A stretch of DNA of 64,000 nucleotides from Ruminococcus flavefaciens 007c (GCF_000571935.1 NZ_ATAX01000028.1:191001-255000), one strand, 5' to 3'. Shown: positions 1-10,027, numbered from the stretch's first letter. Made by a program: numbers and translations. The notes: generated from the letters alone by a model not told the origin.

Positions 1-1279
1 TTATAGTTACATAATCGCCGATCTGAAGCGGCCTCTCCGATGTGAAGAATACCTTTCCGTCGATGTCCGGTGCATCCAGCGCCGTCCTGCCGAACCAGCA
101 CTCGCCGAACCTGTCATAGCCTTCGACTACTGCGGTAAATTCTTTACCCATGAGTTTTTCATTATTCTCACAGCTTATGAGCATCTGCTGCTCCATGATT
201 ATATCTGCACGGTGAGCCGCTGTCTCCTCGTCGATCTGACCGGGAAGATCATAGGCCTTTGTGCCTTCCTCCCGTGAGAAAGCAAAACAGCCAAGCCTGT
301 CGAAACGCACCCTCTTGACGAATTCTGCCAGCTCCTCGAACTGCTCCTCGGTCTCTCCGGGGAAGCCCGTGATAAGAGTGGTCCTGAGCACTATTCCCGG
401 CACCTTTTCGCGTATATGAGCGAAAAGCGCCTCAAGTCTGCCGGTATCGCCCCAGCGGTTCATGCGGCCGAGGATCTCACCGTTGCAGTGCTGAATAGGT
501 ATTTCAAGGTACTTCACCAGTTTATCCTCGCGGGCGATGACGTCCAGAAGCTCGTCGTTTATACGCTCGGGATAGCAGTAAAGAGTACGTATCCAGCGGA
601 GGCCGTCTATTTTGCAAAGCTCTGTAAGGAGCTCTGCAAGCTTTGGCTCGCCGTAAAGATCATTTCCGTAAAGCGCCGTATCCTGTGCGATGACTACCAG
701 CTCTGTAACGCCGTTTTCGGCGAGCTTTCTTGCTTCCGCAATAACGTCCTCCATCGGTACGCTGCGGAATTTGCCTCTTATCAAAGGTATAGCACAGTAG
801 GTACAGCAGTTTGAGCAGCCCTCTGCCACCTTGAGATACGTAAAGAACGGCAGCGTTGAGATTATCCTTTCGCCGCTGAGCTCTGCTTCAAGCTTAGGAG
901 CAAAGCACACATATCTCTCGTCGGCCAGAACGTGATCCAGAACATCGACTATATCCTTTGTACTGCCGATGCCTATGACAGCGTCCGCCTCGGGAAACTG
1001 CTCGGCAGCCTCGTCCTTATACCTTTCAACGAGGCAGCCTGTGATTATTATTTTTTTGAGCGTACCTTCCTCCTTGAGCTTTCCCAACTCAAGGATAGTG
1101 TCGATAGCCTCCTCCTTGGCGGACTTTATAAAGCCGCAGGTATTCACTATCGCCACATCTGCAAGCCCGGGCTCTGTCACCAGCTTGTAGCCGTGGCTCC
1201 TGAGCTTGTAGAGCATACGCTCCGAATCAACAAGGTTCTTTGAACAGCCAAGAGAAACCATTCCCACCTTGATCGCCAT
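1..1279 (-). CDS. rimO: Ribosomal protein S12 methylthiotransferase RimO (3' end cut off)
   Basis: Radical-SAM enzyme that adds a methylthio group to an aspartate of ribosomal protein S12. Reading the minus strand gives an open frame of 426 codons that runs off the window edge. It opens with MAIKVGMVSLGCSKNLVDSE, typical of the UPF0004/MTTase N-terminal domain, then has the radical-SAM signature CSNCCTYCAIP (CxxxCxxC) and ends in a TRAM-like region (RPLQIGDYVTI). Only about the last 10-15 residues should be missing compared with the usual ~440. The ATG lies one base after the recX stop, so it is probably translationally coupled. The specific assignment to RimO rather than MiaB rests on the N-terminal and SAM-motif wording. 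Confidence 0.9.
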   Translation of the reverse strand, partial: MAIKVGMVSLGCSKNLVDSERMLYKLRSHGYKLVTEPGLADVAIVNTCGFIKSAKEEAIDTILELGKLKEEGTLKKIIITGCLVERYKDEAAEQFPEADAVIGIGSTKDIVDVLDHVLADERYVCFAPKLEAELSGERIISTLPFFTYLKVAEGCSNCCTYCAIPLIRGKFRSVPMEDVIAEARKLAENGVTELVVIAQDTALYGNDLYGEPKLAELLTELCKIDGLRWIRTLYCYPERINDELLDVIAREDKLVKYLEIPIQHCNGEILGRMNRWGDTGRLEALFAHIREKVPGIVLRTTLITGFPGETEEQFEELAEFVKRVRFDRLGCFAFSREEGTKAYDLPGQIDEETAAHRADIIMEQQMLISCENNEKLMGKEFTAVVEGYDRFGECWFGRTALDAPDIDGKVFFTSERPLQIGDYVTI

Positions 1280-1280
1280 A

Positions 1281-1922
1281 TCAGTTTTCCTCCTCAGTAT
1301 CATCAGCGTTCTCGAAATACTCCTTCACGGCACGGTTTATCTCTGTATAATCGTATCCGTAGCGTACAAGAGCGCTTTTGACCTTCTCTATTGATTTTCT
1401 GTCCTCACGGTCCGTGAGACAGCGTGAATGCTTTGTGCGCAGGAGCTCCGCAAGGTTCTCCGCGAAGGTATCGGAATAAGGTGCAAGTGCGTCCTCAGCG
1501 ATGAATTCGCTTATCCCCTTCTGCATGAGCTCACGTTTTGAGCGGCGGAAGCCGTAGTGTTTTACCTCTACCAGCTTTCGCGCCATGCGCTCGGCATATC
1601 TTTCGTCATCTATGAAGCCATGTTCTGTAAGTCTTGTCATTACCGCCGTGCAAAGCGGCTCGCTTTTGTAATTGTCTATGAGTCTGCCAAACATTTCGGA
1701 ATAGGTGTAGTCCCTGTAATCCAGCAGATACAGAGCTCTCTGATAGGCTCTGCGGAAATTTGAAGCATAGACTATCTTCCTGAGTGTATCGCGGTCTGTC
1801 TCCATACCCGGGCGTATGCCGAAATCGGTGATTATGTCCGCATGGAGATAGAGCCTGCGCCCGTCGTCGAGCTCCGCCTCGTAGGTCGAGCCCTTATAGC
1901 GGGTGACAGAAGTTATCTTCAT
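1281..1922 (-). CDS. recX: Regulatory protein RecX
   Basis: RecX binds RecA filaments and modulates their assembly. The 213-residue product has the expected helical RecX repeats: an aromatic stretch around residues 57-75 (RRAYQRALYLLDYRDYT), LTEHGFIDDERYAERMARKL near 94-113, and a basic RRSKREL segment. Family members are 150-270 residues, so the length fits the longer Gram-positive type. The start codon overlaps the recA stop by one base (TAATG), which indicates translational coupling with recA. This recA-recX arrangement is classical and supports the call strongly. Confidence 0.9.
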   Translation of the reverse strand: MKITSVTRYKGSTYEAELDDGRRLYLHADIITDFGIRPGMETDRDTLRKIVYASNFRRAYQRALYLLDYRDYTYSEMFGRLIDNYKSEPLCTAVMTRLTEHGFIDDERYAERMARKLVEVKHYGFRRSKRELMQKGISEFIAEDALAPYSDTFAENLAELLRTKHSRCLTDREDRKSIEKVKSALVRYGYDYTEINRAVKEYFENADDTEEEN

Positions 1923-3100
1923 TATTCCTCAGCAGGAGTGAATTCCTCAAAATTATCATCAAAGCTTGCAAGAACGTCCTCGCTTGCAGCCTCGCCACCC
2001 TCTTCGGCAGCAGGCTTTTCGGCAGGAGCCGCTTCCTTCCTGCCCTTTTTGGGAGCAGCTTCCTTCAGCTCGTCCTTGCGGGCAAGTATCTGCTCTTCTA
2101 TCTCCTTCATAAGGTTCTCGTCATTCTGGAGAAGCTCCTTGACGTTGTCGCGTCCCTGTCCAAGCTTCTGATCCTTGTAGCTGAACCATGAACCGCCCTT
2201 CTTGATTATGTCAAGATCCACCGCAAGGTCCAGAACCTCGCCTGTTCGGGAGATACCGCTGCCGTACATAAGGTCGAATTCACACTCCTTGAAAGGAGGA
2301 GCAACCTTGTTCTTGACTATCTTGCAGCGTGTGCAGGCGCCGATAACATCTGTGCCTGATTTGATGACCTCTCCCTTTCTTACCTCTATACGTACCGATG
2401 AATAGAACTTCAGAGCGCGGCCGCCGGGGGTAGTCTCGGGATTTCCGTACATAACGCCTATCTTCTCACGTATCTGGTTGATGAAGATAGCCACACAGTT
2501 GGATTTGGATATAGCGGCAGTAAGCTTTCTCATTGCCTGAGACATGAGTCTTGCCAGCTGTCCCACATGAAGATCACCCATTTCGCCGTCTATCTCGGCA
2601 CGTGTAGTCATGGCTGCGATAGAATCGAGAACTATAACGTCGATAGCGCCTGAGCGGATAAGTGCCTCTGCTATTTCAAGGGCCTGCTCACCGCTGTCCG
2701 GCTGCGACACCAGAAGGTCGTTGATGTTGACTCCCAGGGCCTGCGCATATACGGGGTCGAGGGCGTGCTCGACATCGATAAATGCTGCCTCGCCGCCTGC
2801 CTTCTGAGCCTGAGCCACGATGGACAGTGCAACTGTGGTCTTACCGGAGCTCTCGGGCCCGTAGATCTCAACGATACGTCCTCTCGGAACACCGCCTATA
2901 CCCAGCGCCATATCCAGTGTCATGGAGCCTGTGGGAATAGCGTCAACGTTGAGAGTCTTTGTCTGTCCCAGACGCATTACCGCGCCTGCGCCGTATTTTT
3001 TCTCGATCTGCTTGAGAGCGCCGTCCAGGGCGGACTTTTTGTCCTCCTTGGTAGTAACTCTTACAACAGTAGGCTTTTTAGCAAGTTCTTTTTTAGCCAT
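1922..3100 (-). CDS. recA: DNA recombinase RecA
   Basis: Homologous-recombination ATPase. Walker A is GPESSGKT at residues 81-88, Walker B-like [10 protein letters not shown] follows, and the L2 region carries the invariant [10 protein letters not shown]. The C-terminal tail (after ~residue 335) is a long Ala/Glu/Lys-rich acidic extension, making 392 residues against the usual ~350. The ATG has a good GGAGG site. Only 18 bases separate it from prmC, with no room for its own promoter or LexA-type operator, so it appears to be read from an upstream promoter or one inside prmC. Confidence 0.98.
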   Translation of the reverse strand: MAKKELAKKPTVVRVTTKEDKKSALDGALKQIEKKYGAGAVMRLGQTKTLNVDAIPTGSMTLDMALGIGGVPRGRIVEIYGPESSGKTTVALSIVAQAQKAGGEAAFIDVEHALDPVYAQALGVNINDLLVSQPDSGEQALEIAEALIRSGAIDVIVLDSIAAMTTRAEIDGEMGDLHVGQLARLMSQAMRKLTAAISKSNCVAIFINQIREKIGVMYGNPETTPGGRALKFYSSVRIEVRKGEVIKSGTDVIGACTRCKIVKNKVAPPFKECEFDLMYGSGISRTGEVLDLAVDLDIIKKGGSWFSYKDQKLGQGRDNVKELLQNDENLMKEIEEQILARKDELKEAAPKKGRKEAAPAEKPAAEEGGEAASEDVLASFDDNFEEFTPAEE

Positions 3101-3118
3101 TGGTGTTTCCTCCGATCA

Positions 3119-3994
3119 TTAAATCAATGCAGGTTTGCTTTCAAATATATTACGCGCAGCTGCGGTGCGGATTATACCTCCGCCGTCCCGCCTCAGCTCC
3201 ACATCCGTGAAGCCGCTGCCTTCGAGTATCTTTCTTACGTCATCATGCTGTCCCATGCCGAATTCATAGGCAATGAAGCCGCCCTCCTTCACCGAGGTCT
3301 TCCACAGACCGGTGATGGCTCTGTAAAATCCCAGTCCGTCATCGCCGCCGAACAGTGCCGACGCCGGCTCATATCTCACCTCTGTCTGCAGCTCGCTCAT
3401 ATCCACAGCTGTCAGATAGGGGGGATTGCTCACAAGTATATCCAGTCCCATAACGGAACGGGCAGTTTCTTTTTTCAGTACGTCACCGTGAATGATATGT
3501 ATATCCTCACAGCCGTTGAGCACCGTATTCTCTTTAAGGTAGCCCAGCGCAGCTTCAGACAGCTCCACAGCCCAGACATCGGCCTGGGGAAGTTCCTTTT
3601 TCAGGGCTACGGCGATACAGCCGCTGCCGCTGCAAAGATCTGCTATCTTCGGTGCTGTCAGCTTTTCCCTGCGGCAGATGTCAAGCACCTGCTCCACCAG
3701 AGTCTCCGTATCGGGGCGGGGTATGAGAACGCCCTCGCCTATTCTGAAATTGCAGCCCCAGAACTCCCACTGTCCCAGGAGGTACTGAAGGGGATAGCCC
3801 TCGGACCGCCTTTTTGCAAGGGAGAGTATCTCTGCTGCCTTATCGTCGGGAACAGGGAGATCTGGTGAGAACATGGGGTTCTTTTCACCGAGAAGATCCT
3901 GAAAAATACAGGTGGTATCAAAATCCGCAGTCTCCTCGTCACGCTCTGCGATAATGCCGCGCACCCCGGAAAAGAGCTCTCTGCGGCTTACCAC
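3119..3994 (-). CDS. prmC: Peptide chain release factor N5-glutamine methyltransferase PrmC
   Basis: Methylates the GGQ glutamine of peptide release factors RF1 and RF2. The SAM-binding glycine motif DLCSGSGCIAVAL is at residues 119-131 and the catalytic NPPY at 190-193. The N-terminal helical domain ends in YPLQYLLGQWEFWG, typical of this family, and 291 residues is the normal size. Translation starts at GTG, overlapping the end of the DUF1385 gene by seven bases. Pairing of prmC with a DUF1385 gene is common in Clostridia. Confidence 0.95.
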   Translation of the reverse strand: MVSRRELFSGVRGIIAERDEETADFDTTCIFQDLLGEKNPMFSPDLPVPDDKAAEILSLAKRRSEGYPLQYLLGQWEFWGCNFRIGEGVLIPRPDTETLVEQVLDICRREKLTAPKIADLCSGSGCIAVALKKELPQADVWAVELSEAALGYLKENTVLNGCEDIHIIHGDVLKKETARSVMGLDILVSNPPYLTAVDMSELQTEVRYEPASALFGGDDGLGFYRAITGLWKTSVKEGGFIAYEFGMGQHDDVRKILEGSGFTDVELRRDGGGIIRTAAARNIFESKPALI

Positions 3995-5094
3995 TTGTCC
4001 TCCTCCTTGTCCTCGGGGATACAGGGCTTCATAGCCGCAATGGCTATCTCTATCATGCTGTCGTCGGGCTCTCTTGTGGTTATGCGCTGCATAGCCAGTC
4101 CCGGAGCGGAAAGTATACGTGTGAAGAGGTTGTCGTTATTTCCCGCAAGTCTTATGCACTCGTAGGATATTCCCACAACAAGAGGCAGAAGCACCAGCGA
4201 AGCCACTATACGCTGCCATGTTACCGAAAAGGGAACAAGACACATAACAAGGATGCTGACGATGAGTACGATAAATATGAAGCTTGTGCCGCAGCGCTTA
4301 TGGAAGCGTGTCTGGCTGCGGACATTTTCCACTGTCAGCGGGAGCTCTGCCTCATGGCAGGCAATGGTCTTGTGCTCAGCGCCGTGATACATATACTGTC
4401 TGCGTATGTCCTTTGTAAGGCTTACGATATACATATATGATACAAAAAGCGCTATCTTTACTATTCCCTCAAGGAAGGAACGGATAATGCGGTGTTCCTT
4501 TATGCCGGGTATGAATGCCACCAGCCACTTGGGCAGGAACACGAAAAGTCCTATGGCAAGGGCAATGCCCACGAATATTCCAATATACATGAATATATCA
4601 AAGGAAGATTTTTCTTCCTCCTTCTTTTCACCTGCGGCAGCAGTCTTTGCAGAAGCGGTGCTGCTTTCTGCCTCTGCGGGAGCTGCTTTTTCTTCGCTGA
4701 CAGCTTCATCGGCAGCCGAGGGAGCGCTTTCCGCTTTGGTTTCGGCAGCCTTTACAGCTTCCTCAGCCTTTTCCTGCTTTTTCTTTTTCTTCTTGTCCTT
4801 GCTATCGTCCTCATCTTCATCGGTGATCTGCTTCTCGGCAGACTTCATCATATACTTGTATCCCTTTGTAAGCGAGGTAACGAAGCTGGTACAGCCTCTC
4901 ACAAGGGGAGTCTTTTTATACCACGGAGCATTCTTTCCGTTGTTTTCCTCCCATGTTTCGAGGTCTATGGTGCCGTCGGGCAGACGGCATGCCATGGCTC
5001 CGGTATTGGGGCCGAGCATCATTATTCCCTCGATAAGCGCCTGTCCGCCTATCTTTGATTTGAATTTTTCGTGTGAAGTGTTATTTTTTCCCAT
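3988..5094 (-). CDS. DUF1385 (YqhQ-like) integral membrane protein
   Basis: Function unknown. The N-terminal hallmark GGQALIEGIMMLGP is at about residues 16-29. A low-complexity Lys/Ala/Glu-rich stretch (about residues 90-165) precedes a membrane half with segments near 168-195, 205-225 and 275-320. A conserved HGAEHKTIACHEAELPLT segment sits between them; its His/Glu/Cys residues are a plausible metal site. At 368 residues it is longer than typical members because of the charged insert. It sits just after the sensor kinase (35-base gap) and overlaps prmC. Confidence 0.88.
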   Translation of the reverse strand: MGKNNTSHEKFKSKIGGQALIEGIMMLGPNTGAMACRLPDGTIDLETWEENNGKNAPWYKKTPLVRGCTSFVTSLTKGYKYMMKSAEKQITDEDEDDSKDKKKKKKQEKAEEAVKAAETKAESAPSAADEAVSEEKAAPAEAESSTASAKTAAAGEKKEEEKSSFDIFMYIGIFVGIALAIGLFVFLPKWLVAFIPGIKEHRIIRSFLEGIVKIALFVSYMYIVSLTKDIRRQYMYHGAEHKTIACHEAELPLTVENVRSQTRFHKRCGTSFIFIVLIVSILVMCLVPFSVTWQRIVASLVLLPLVVGISYECIRLAGNNDNLFTRILSAPGLAMQRITTREPDDSMIEIAIAAMKPCIPEDKEEDKW

Positions 5095-5129
5095 TTTTTC
5101 ACCTTGTTGGATTTAGTAACGTATACGCC

Positions 5130-6533
5130 TTACTGCTTGACGGCGGGAAGAGTAATGGTAACTGTTGTACCCTTGCCCTCGCCCTCACTGTCGATATCCA
5201 CCGAGCCGCCGTGCATACTAATTATCTCGTCCGCAACGGCAAGTCCGATTCCCGAGCCGCGGCGTGTGTGGTTTGCCTTGTAGAATTTAGTTTTTACCTT
5301 TGAAAGGTCCGACTGCTTTATGCCGCAGCCTGTATCCTTAACGGATACTATGACATTATCGCCTTTTTCGTAGGCCTTGATGGTGACGGTATCCCCTGCC
5401 GAGGAATACTTCACCGCGTTGTCTATTACATTGATGAATACCTGACGTATACGGTTCTTGTCGCCGAATACGAAGGGCAGCATCTCGGGCTCGTCGTAGA
5501 TTATCTCCTTTTCCTCGCGCCTTGCCTTGTCGCTGTATATGAGCACAGCGTCGCCGAGCTCGGCGAGTATGTCCATATTAGCATTCTGGAGGGTGAAGTG
5601 ACCGTTCTGCATACGCGAGAAGTCAAGGAGCTCCTCAACCATCTGTGAAAGACGCTCTGTCTCATTTACGATGACGCCTACGCCCTTCTTCATGGTATCG
5701 GGACTTCCTCCTCCGTCTATCATAAGCGTCTCCGCCCAGCCCTTTATAGCTGTAAGAGGAGTTCTCAGCTCATGTGACACCGAGGATATGAACTCGTTTT
5801 TCATGGCTTCCGCAGTGGAAAGCTCGTCTGCCATATTGTTTATGGCGGTACACAGATCGCCTATCTCGTCATCGCTCTCGTTGTCGATACGTGTGGAAAA
5901 GTCTCCCAGAGCATATTTACGGGCGATGCCGCTGATCTGTCTTATGGGGCGGACGATAGAGCCCGCAAAATACAGTCCCGTAATAACTATAATAAGTATT
6001 ATGACAACACATACCATAGTTACCGCAAGGGTATATGTCTTTATGGTATTGTCTATCTCCGTAAGGGAGGTGACCATTCTCACTGCGCTGTACTCCTTGC
6101 TCATGGAGTTTATGGGCACGGACACTGCCAGCACCTTTTCGCCTCCGCCCAGCTTATACACATGAGAACCCTCGTTTTTCACCAGAGCCTCCTGATAGTC
6201 TGGCATGGGATCGTCCTCGTCGGGAGAAAAGCCCGATGAGGTAAGGACCACTCTTCCTTTGGAATTTATAGCCATAAGCTCTATCTTGTCCTTCTCGTTG
6301 AAGGTCTCGAGCATATTTCTCATTTCCGAGGAGAAATTGGCGGAGCTGTCCTGTGAATGCATACTCAGGACGCTGGTTACCGCGTTTATCTTGGATATGA
6401 GATACTGCTTCGCAGAGCTGTAGAAGTAATTCTGTATGGCATAGACTATAGCCATATCTATTACAAGAAGCGCCAGCACGACAACGCCGAGATTGTTGAA
6501 TATCCAGCGCTTTGTGATACTCTTTTTAGCCAT
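5130..6533 (-). CDS. Sensor histidine kinase with HAMP domain
   Basis: Membrane sensor of a two-component pair. Order of parts: membrane helix (~14-33), extracytoplasmic sensor region (~34-165), second helix (~168-190), HAMP (~191-243), HisKA dimerisation domain with the phosphorylated His254 in SSVSHELRTPLTAIKGW, then an HATPase_c domain with an N box (INVIDNAVKYS), G1 box DTGCGI and G2 box GSGIGLAV. The ATG overlaps the stop of the response-regulator gene by one base (TAATG), so the two are cotranslated. The ligand cannot be read from sequence. Confidence 0.93.
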   Translation of the reverse strand: MAKKSITKRWIFNNLGVVVLALLVIDMAIVYAIQNYFYSSAKQYLISKINAVTSVLSMHSQDSSANFSSEMRNMLETFNEKDKIELMAINSKGRVVLTSSGFSPDEDDPMPDYQEALVKNEGSHVYKLGGGEKVLAVSVPINSMSKEYSAVRMVTSLTEIDNTIKTYTLAVTMVCVVIILIIVITGLYFAGSIVRPIRQISGIARKYALGDFSTRIDNESDDEIGDLCTAINNMADELSTAEAMKNEFISSVSHELRTPLTAIKGWAETLMIDGGGSPDTMKKGVGVIVNETERLSQMVEELLDFSRMQNGHFTLQNANMDILAELGDAVLIYSDKARREEKEIIYDEPEMLPFVFGDKNRIRQVFINVIDNAVKYSSAGDTVTIKAYEKGDNVIVSVKDTGCGIKQSDLSKVKTKFYKANHTRRGSGIGLAVADEIISMHGGSVDIDSEGEGKGTTVTITLPAVKQ

Positions 6534-7234
6534 TACTGCATATCATTCCATTTATAGCCGTAGCCCCATATGGTGATTATATACTTGGGATTTGACGGCT
6601 CTTCCTCTATCTTCATTCTTATACGTCTTATATTTACATCGACGATCTTATCGTCGCCGTAATAGCTCTCGCCCCAGATATGGTTGAGTATGCTTGCGCG
6701 GTCAAGAGCTGTGTTCTTATTGTTCATAAAGAACTCAAGTATCTGGTATTCCACCTGTGTAAGCTCTATGGGCTCGCCGTCCTTGGTGACGGTGCGGCTC
6801 TTCAGATTTAGAACGAAGGGACCGCTTTCTATAACGGACTGCTTCTCGTTCTTGATGAAGCTCATGCACACACGGCGGTATATGGCGTCCACGCGGGCAG
6901 TCAGCTCCGACGGAGAGAAGGGCTTGGTGATATAGTCGTCAGCACCGATCATAAGACCGCTGACCTTATCCATCTCCTGAGTCCTTGCAGTGAGCATTAT
7001 TATTCCTATAGTAGAGCTTTTTTCGCGTATCTTCTTGCATACGGTAAAGCCGTCAATGCCCGGCATCATTATGTCCAGCAGCACGATGTCGAAGTTGCCG
7101 TGCTCTGTCTCGAAGGTCTTGAGGGCAGCCTCGCCGCAGTTTACGTCCACTACGTCATAGCCTGCACATTTAAGGTTTATTACGACGAATTCGCGGATAG
7201 TATCCTCGTCCTCGCATATAAGTATACGTTTCAT
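6533..7234 (-). CDS. OmpR/PhoB-family response regulator
   Basis: DNA-binding partner of the adjacent kinase. The receiver domain has the acidic pair ED (residues 8-9), phospho-acceptor Asp54 in VLLDIMMPGIDG, a conserved Thr in MLTART and Lys in YITKPFSP. The C-terminal winged helix includes VDVNIRRIRMKIEEE and ends in IWGYGYKW, the canonical OmpR wing. Length 233 is standard. AAGGAG lies just before the ATG. A TATAAT-like stretch at about 7268-7273 may be part of a promoter, but I see no good -35 to go with it. Confidence 0.95.
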   Translation of the reverse strand: MKRILICEDEDTIREFVVINLKCAGYDVVDVNCGEAALKTFETEHGNFDIVLLDIMMPGIDGFTVCKKIREKSSTIGIIMLTARTQEMDKVSGLMIGADDYITKPFSPSELTARVDAIYRRVCMSFIKNEKQSVIESGPFVLNLKSRTVTKDGEPIELTQVEYQILEFFMNNKNTALDRASILNHIWGESYYGDDKIVDVNIRRIRMKIEEEPSNPKYIITIWGYGYKWNDMQ

Positions 7235-7293
7235 CCTTATCCACTCCTTTATGTGTGAGTTCCGTATTATAATAAGCAGTCCCCTGTCCGCTG

Positions 7294-8625
7294 TCAGTCT
7301 CTGAACCTGAATCCGACTGCGGCATCGCCTGCGGTTATGGTAAGTCCGTCGTTGTCCACATCGGGATTTGAAGGTATAAGGGCAAGATACGAAGAATCGC
7401 CCTTGGTATGCATGAGCATATATCCTCCCGAGATCCTGTCCTCGCGGGAGGGCTGATCCTCGGCACAGAAGATATGCAGCAGCTCTCTTCCCATGCCGTT
7501 CCCGTCATATGCGCAGAACACTATCTCATCATTGACTATATCGCGCTTTACCGTCACCCTTCCCACCCATTTTTCGGGAAAAAGGAAGATATATCCGTCA
7601 TTCACGCTGTAATAGGATGTGTATTGCTTTTCCATCCTGTAATTATCGTTTATCTGCATCCAGTCCGTGAGCCTGAGCTGCTCGCCCTCAGCCTTGACTT
7701 CGTAGCCGGGAGCTACCGAAGGCACGGGTATCTCGGGACTTCCGTCGCCGTCAACATCGAAGCAGGTACAGCCGGCAGGTCTTATGGTAGCCTCCGACTC
7801 CTCGGGATTCCTGAACACCTTTCTGAGAGAACCGCTGCTCATATATATGACATCGGTCTGTATTGAGCCCGTTCCCGAAATGGCGTCGATATAAAGTCCC
7901 ATTTTGGAATTGCCCATCTTGCCGTAGCTCACATCGAACTCGCTGAAGTTCTCGCTGAGCTCAAGGGGAGCTCTGTGATAGGCGCCGTTCTCATCGAGCT
8001 TATACGCCTCGGCCATGGCGGGCACTCCGTTGGAGGCCTTTGTGAGGCGCAGGAGCTCCAGCTCACCGTCCATATCCAGATCCTTGACGTCTATGAAGGA
8101 ATAGGAATCGGAATCCGAGAATTTAGGCGGCTCCTGAAGCTTATTGTCGGAATAGACATATATATTGACGTTCTTTTCGGAACGGTTCATAAGGCTGGTT
8201 CCCACGATAAGATTGACTCTGCTGTTGGATCCCAGCTTTGAGATGGTAACTTCTTCTATCTCGCTGCCGGCGGCTCCGATGTCGTCCACCGACCACCATT
8301 CGCCGTTTTCCTTCTTGTCGAGTATATTTATACGCAAGGGATTTTCATCCGCTGCATGGTTGTCTCTCTCATAGAACACCAGAGCCTCGTTGCCGCCGTC
8401 ACCGTCAATATCCTCGATGATGAAGGCCGAGAGATATTTTCCCGATTTCGGGTATTTAAGGCTTATGGCTGTTCCGTGTGCAGCAGTCAGGGCAGAATAT
8501 ATCTGTTCCTGTTCGACGCTCAGCTTCGGCGGAGCCATGAGAGTATCTATGCTGGCGCCGAAGGTACAGCCCGTAAATGCAGCCCCCGCTGCGAAGGCTG
8601 TGATGAACGCTGATATTTTTTTCAT
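7294..8625 (-). CDS. Putative lipoprotein with FG-GAP/VCBS-like repeats
   Basis: Secreted, lipid-anchored protein of unknown function. A start at the ATG giving MKKISAFITAFAAGAAFTGC provides a textbook lipoprotein signal with lipobox FTGC. An upstream in-frame GTG at 8643 would add six residues before the basic head and is less likely. At least three short calcium-loop-like motifs recur (DIDGDGGNEALVF, DLDMDGELELL, DVDGDGSPEIPV), as in FG-GAP propeller proteins. It directly follows citrate synthase, and its start lies close to or within that gene's end, so they are probably cotranscribed. Its cell-surface partner is unknown. Confidence 0.75.
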   Translation of the reverse strand: MKKISAFITAFAAGAAFTGCTFGASIDTLMAPPKLSVEQEQIYSALTAAHGTAISLKYPKSGKYLSAFIIEDIDGDGGNEALVFYERDNHAADENPLRINILDKKENGEWWSVDDIGAAGSEIEEVTISKLGSNSRVNLIVGTSLMNRSEKNVNIYVYSDNKLQEPPKFSDSDSYSFIDVKDLDMDGELELLRLTKASNGVPAMAEAYKLDENGAYHRAPLELSENFSEFDVSYGKMGNSKMGLYIDAISGTGSIQTDVIYMSSGSLRKVFRNPEESEATIRPAGCTCFDVDGDGSPEIPVPSVAPGYEVKAEGEQLRLTDWMQINDNYRMEKQYTSYYSVNDGYIFLFPEKWVGRVTVKRDIVNDEIVFCAYDGNGMGRELLHIFCAEDQPSREDRISGGYMLMHTKGDSSYLALIPSNPDVDNDGLTITAGDAAVGFRFRD

Positions 8626-8635
8626 ATCTTTTAGA

Positions 8636-9997
8636 TCATTCACGCTCTGAAAGCTTTATGTATTCCTTTTCCTTTGCGATGGCCTTGTATGCGGGACGGA
8701 TTATCCTTCCGCCCGTGAGTATCTCCTCCATACGGTGAGCAGCCCAGCCTGCCATACGCGCAACAGCGAACAGAGGCGTAAAGAGCTCATCGGGGATACC
8801 CAGCATCCTGTAAACAAGTCCCGAGTACATATCAACATTGGCGCACATGGTCTTGGTGCTGCCCTTCATTTCAAGGAACACCTCGGGAGTAAGTCTCTCT
8901 ATGGTCTCAAGGAGGCGGAACTCGGCTTCAATGTCCTTGCCCTTTGCCAGCTCGAAGGCCTTCTTCTTGAGGATCACCGCACGGGGATCGGAAATGGTGT
9001 ATACAGCGTGTCCCATACCGTAGATGAGTCCCGAATGATCGTTGGTCTCCTTGCGTATGGTCTTGCGCATATAGTCGGCTACTTCGCCCTCGTCCTCCCA
9101 GTTCTTTATATGCTCCTTGAAATCGTCGAGCATATGTATTACCTGGAGGTTTGCGCCACCGTGACGGGGGCCCTTCAGTGAGCATATAGCCGAGGAGTAT
9201 GCCGAATAGGGATCTGTGCCCGATGAAGTCAGCACACGGCAGGTAAAAGTGGAGTTGTTTCCGCCGCCGTGCTCAGCCTGGAGCATAAGGAGACGGTCGA
9301 GCATCTGTGCCTCGTCCTTGGTGTACTTTCTGTCGGGACGGAGAAGGGACAGTATGCACTGTGCCGTATTCTCCTCGTAATTTATGGGATGCATTATCAT
9401 GCTCTGGTTATCGAATACCCTGCGCTTTACCTGGTAAGCGTTGGCCATGATGACAGGCATCTTGGCAATAAGACTGACCGCTGTGCGCATCTCGTTCTCG
9501 AGTCCCTTGTTCTCGCACTCGTCGTCGTAGGAATACAGAGCCAGTACGGAGCGTGCCAGCTTGTTCATGATATTCTTTGACGGAGCCTTGAGTATCATAT
9601 CCTCAACGAAGCCGTTGGGAAGATCTCTCTTCACAGAAATATAGGAGCTGAAGGTCTTGAGCTCCTTTTCATTGGGCAGATGACCGAAAAGCAGCAGGAA
9701 AGCAGTCTCCTCATAGCCGTAGCGGTCATCCTCTTCAACATTTGAAACGAGGTCGTTGACATTATATCCTCTGTATATGAGCTGTCCGGGGATAGGCTCC
9801 CTTTCGCCCTCGTTGATAACATATCCGTGTACGTTGCAGATATTGGTGATACCTGCCATAACGCCTGTGCCGTCGCTGTTGCGAAGTCCTCTCTTGACAT
9901 GATATTTTTCATAAAGCTTTGGATCTATTGCGGTATTATCTGCAAGTCTCCCGCATAAATCTGTAATATTGGCGCCTGAAATGTATGACGGCATCAT
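8636..9997 (-). CDS. gltA: Citrate synthase
   Basis: Condenses oxaloacetate and acetyl-CoA to citrate. Recognisable parts are the N-terminal RGYNVNDLV, LLRPDRKYT, GPRHGGANLQVIHMLDDF (catalytic His region), GMGHAVYTISDPRAVILKKKA and the C-terminal substrate Arg region MLGIPDELFTPLFAVARMAGWAAHRMEE. The length of about 453 residues fits the larger Gram-positive anaerobe type. I chose the ATG at 9997 because AGGAG sits seven bases before it; the longer GTG at 10003 is too close to that site. In an organism of this kind it probably serves glutamate synthesis via a partial TCA pathway. The symbol gltA is used for the enzyme class; citZ is equally defensible. Confidence 0.93.
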   Translation of the reverse strand: MMPSYISGANITDLCGRLADNTAIDPKLYEKYHVKRGLRNSDGTGVMAGITNICNVHGYVINEGEREPIPGQLIYRGYNVNDLVSNVEEDDRYGYEETAFLLLFGHLPNEKELKTFSSYISVKRDLPNGFVEDMILKAPSKNIMNKLARSVLALYSYDDECENKGLENEMRTAVSLIAKMPVIMANAYQVKRRVFDNQSMIMHPINYEENTAQCILSLLRPDRKYTKDEAQMLDRLLMLQAEHGGGNNSTFTCRVLTSSGTDPYSAYSSAICSLKGPRHGGANLQVIHMLDDFKEHIKNWEDEGEVADYMRKTIRKETNDHSGLIYGMGHAVYTISDPRAVILKKKAFELAKGKDIEAEFRLLETIERLTPEVFLEMKGSTKTMCANVDMYSGLVYRMLGIPDELFTPLFAVARMAGWAAHRMEEILTGGRIIRPAYKAIAKEKEYIKLSERE

Positions 9998-10027
9998 GAT
10001 CACACTCCTAAAACATATTCATTATTA

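Noticed and set aside
2765-3868. A 367-codon open frame opposite recA and prmC on the plus strand
   Set aside because: It lies antisense to two certain genes, has no ribosome site and no recognisable motif; long antisense frames are common with this codon bias.
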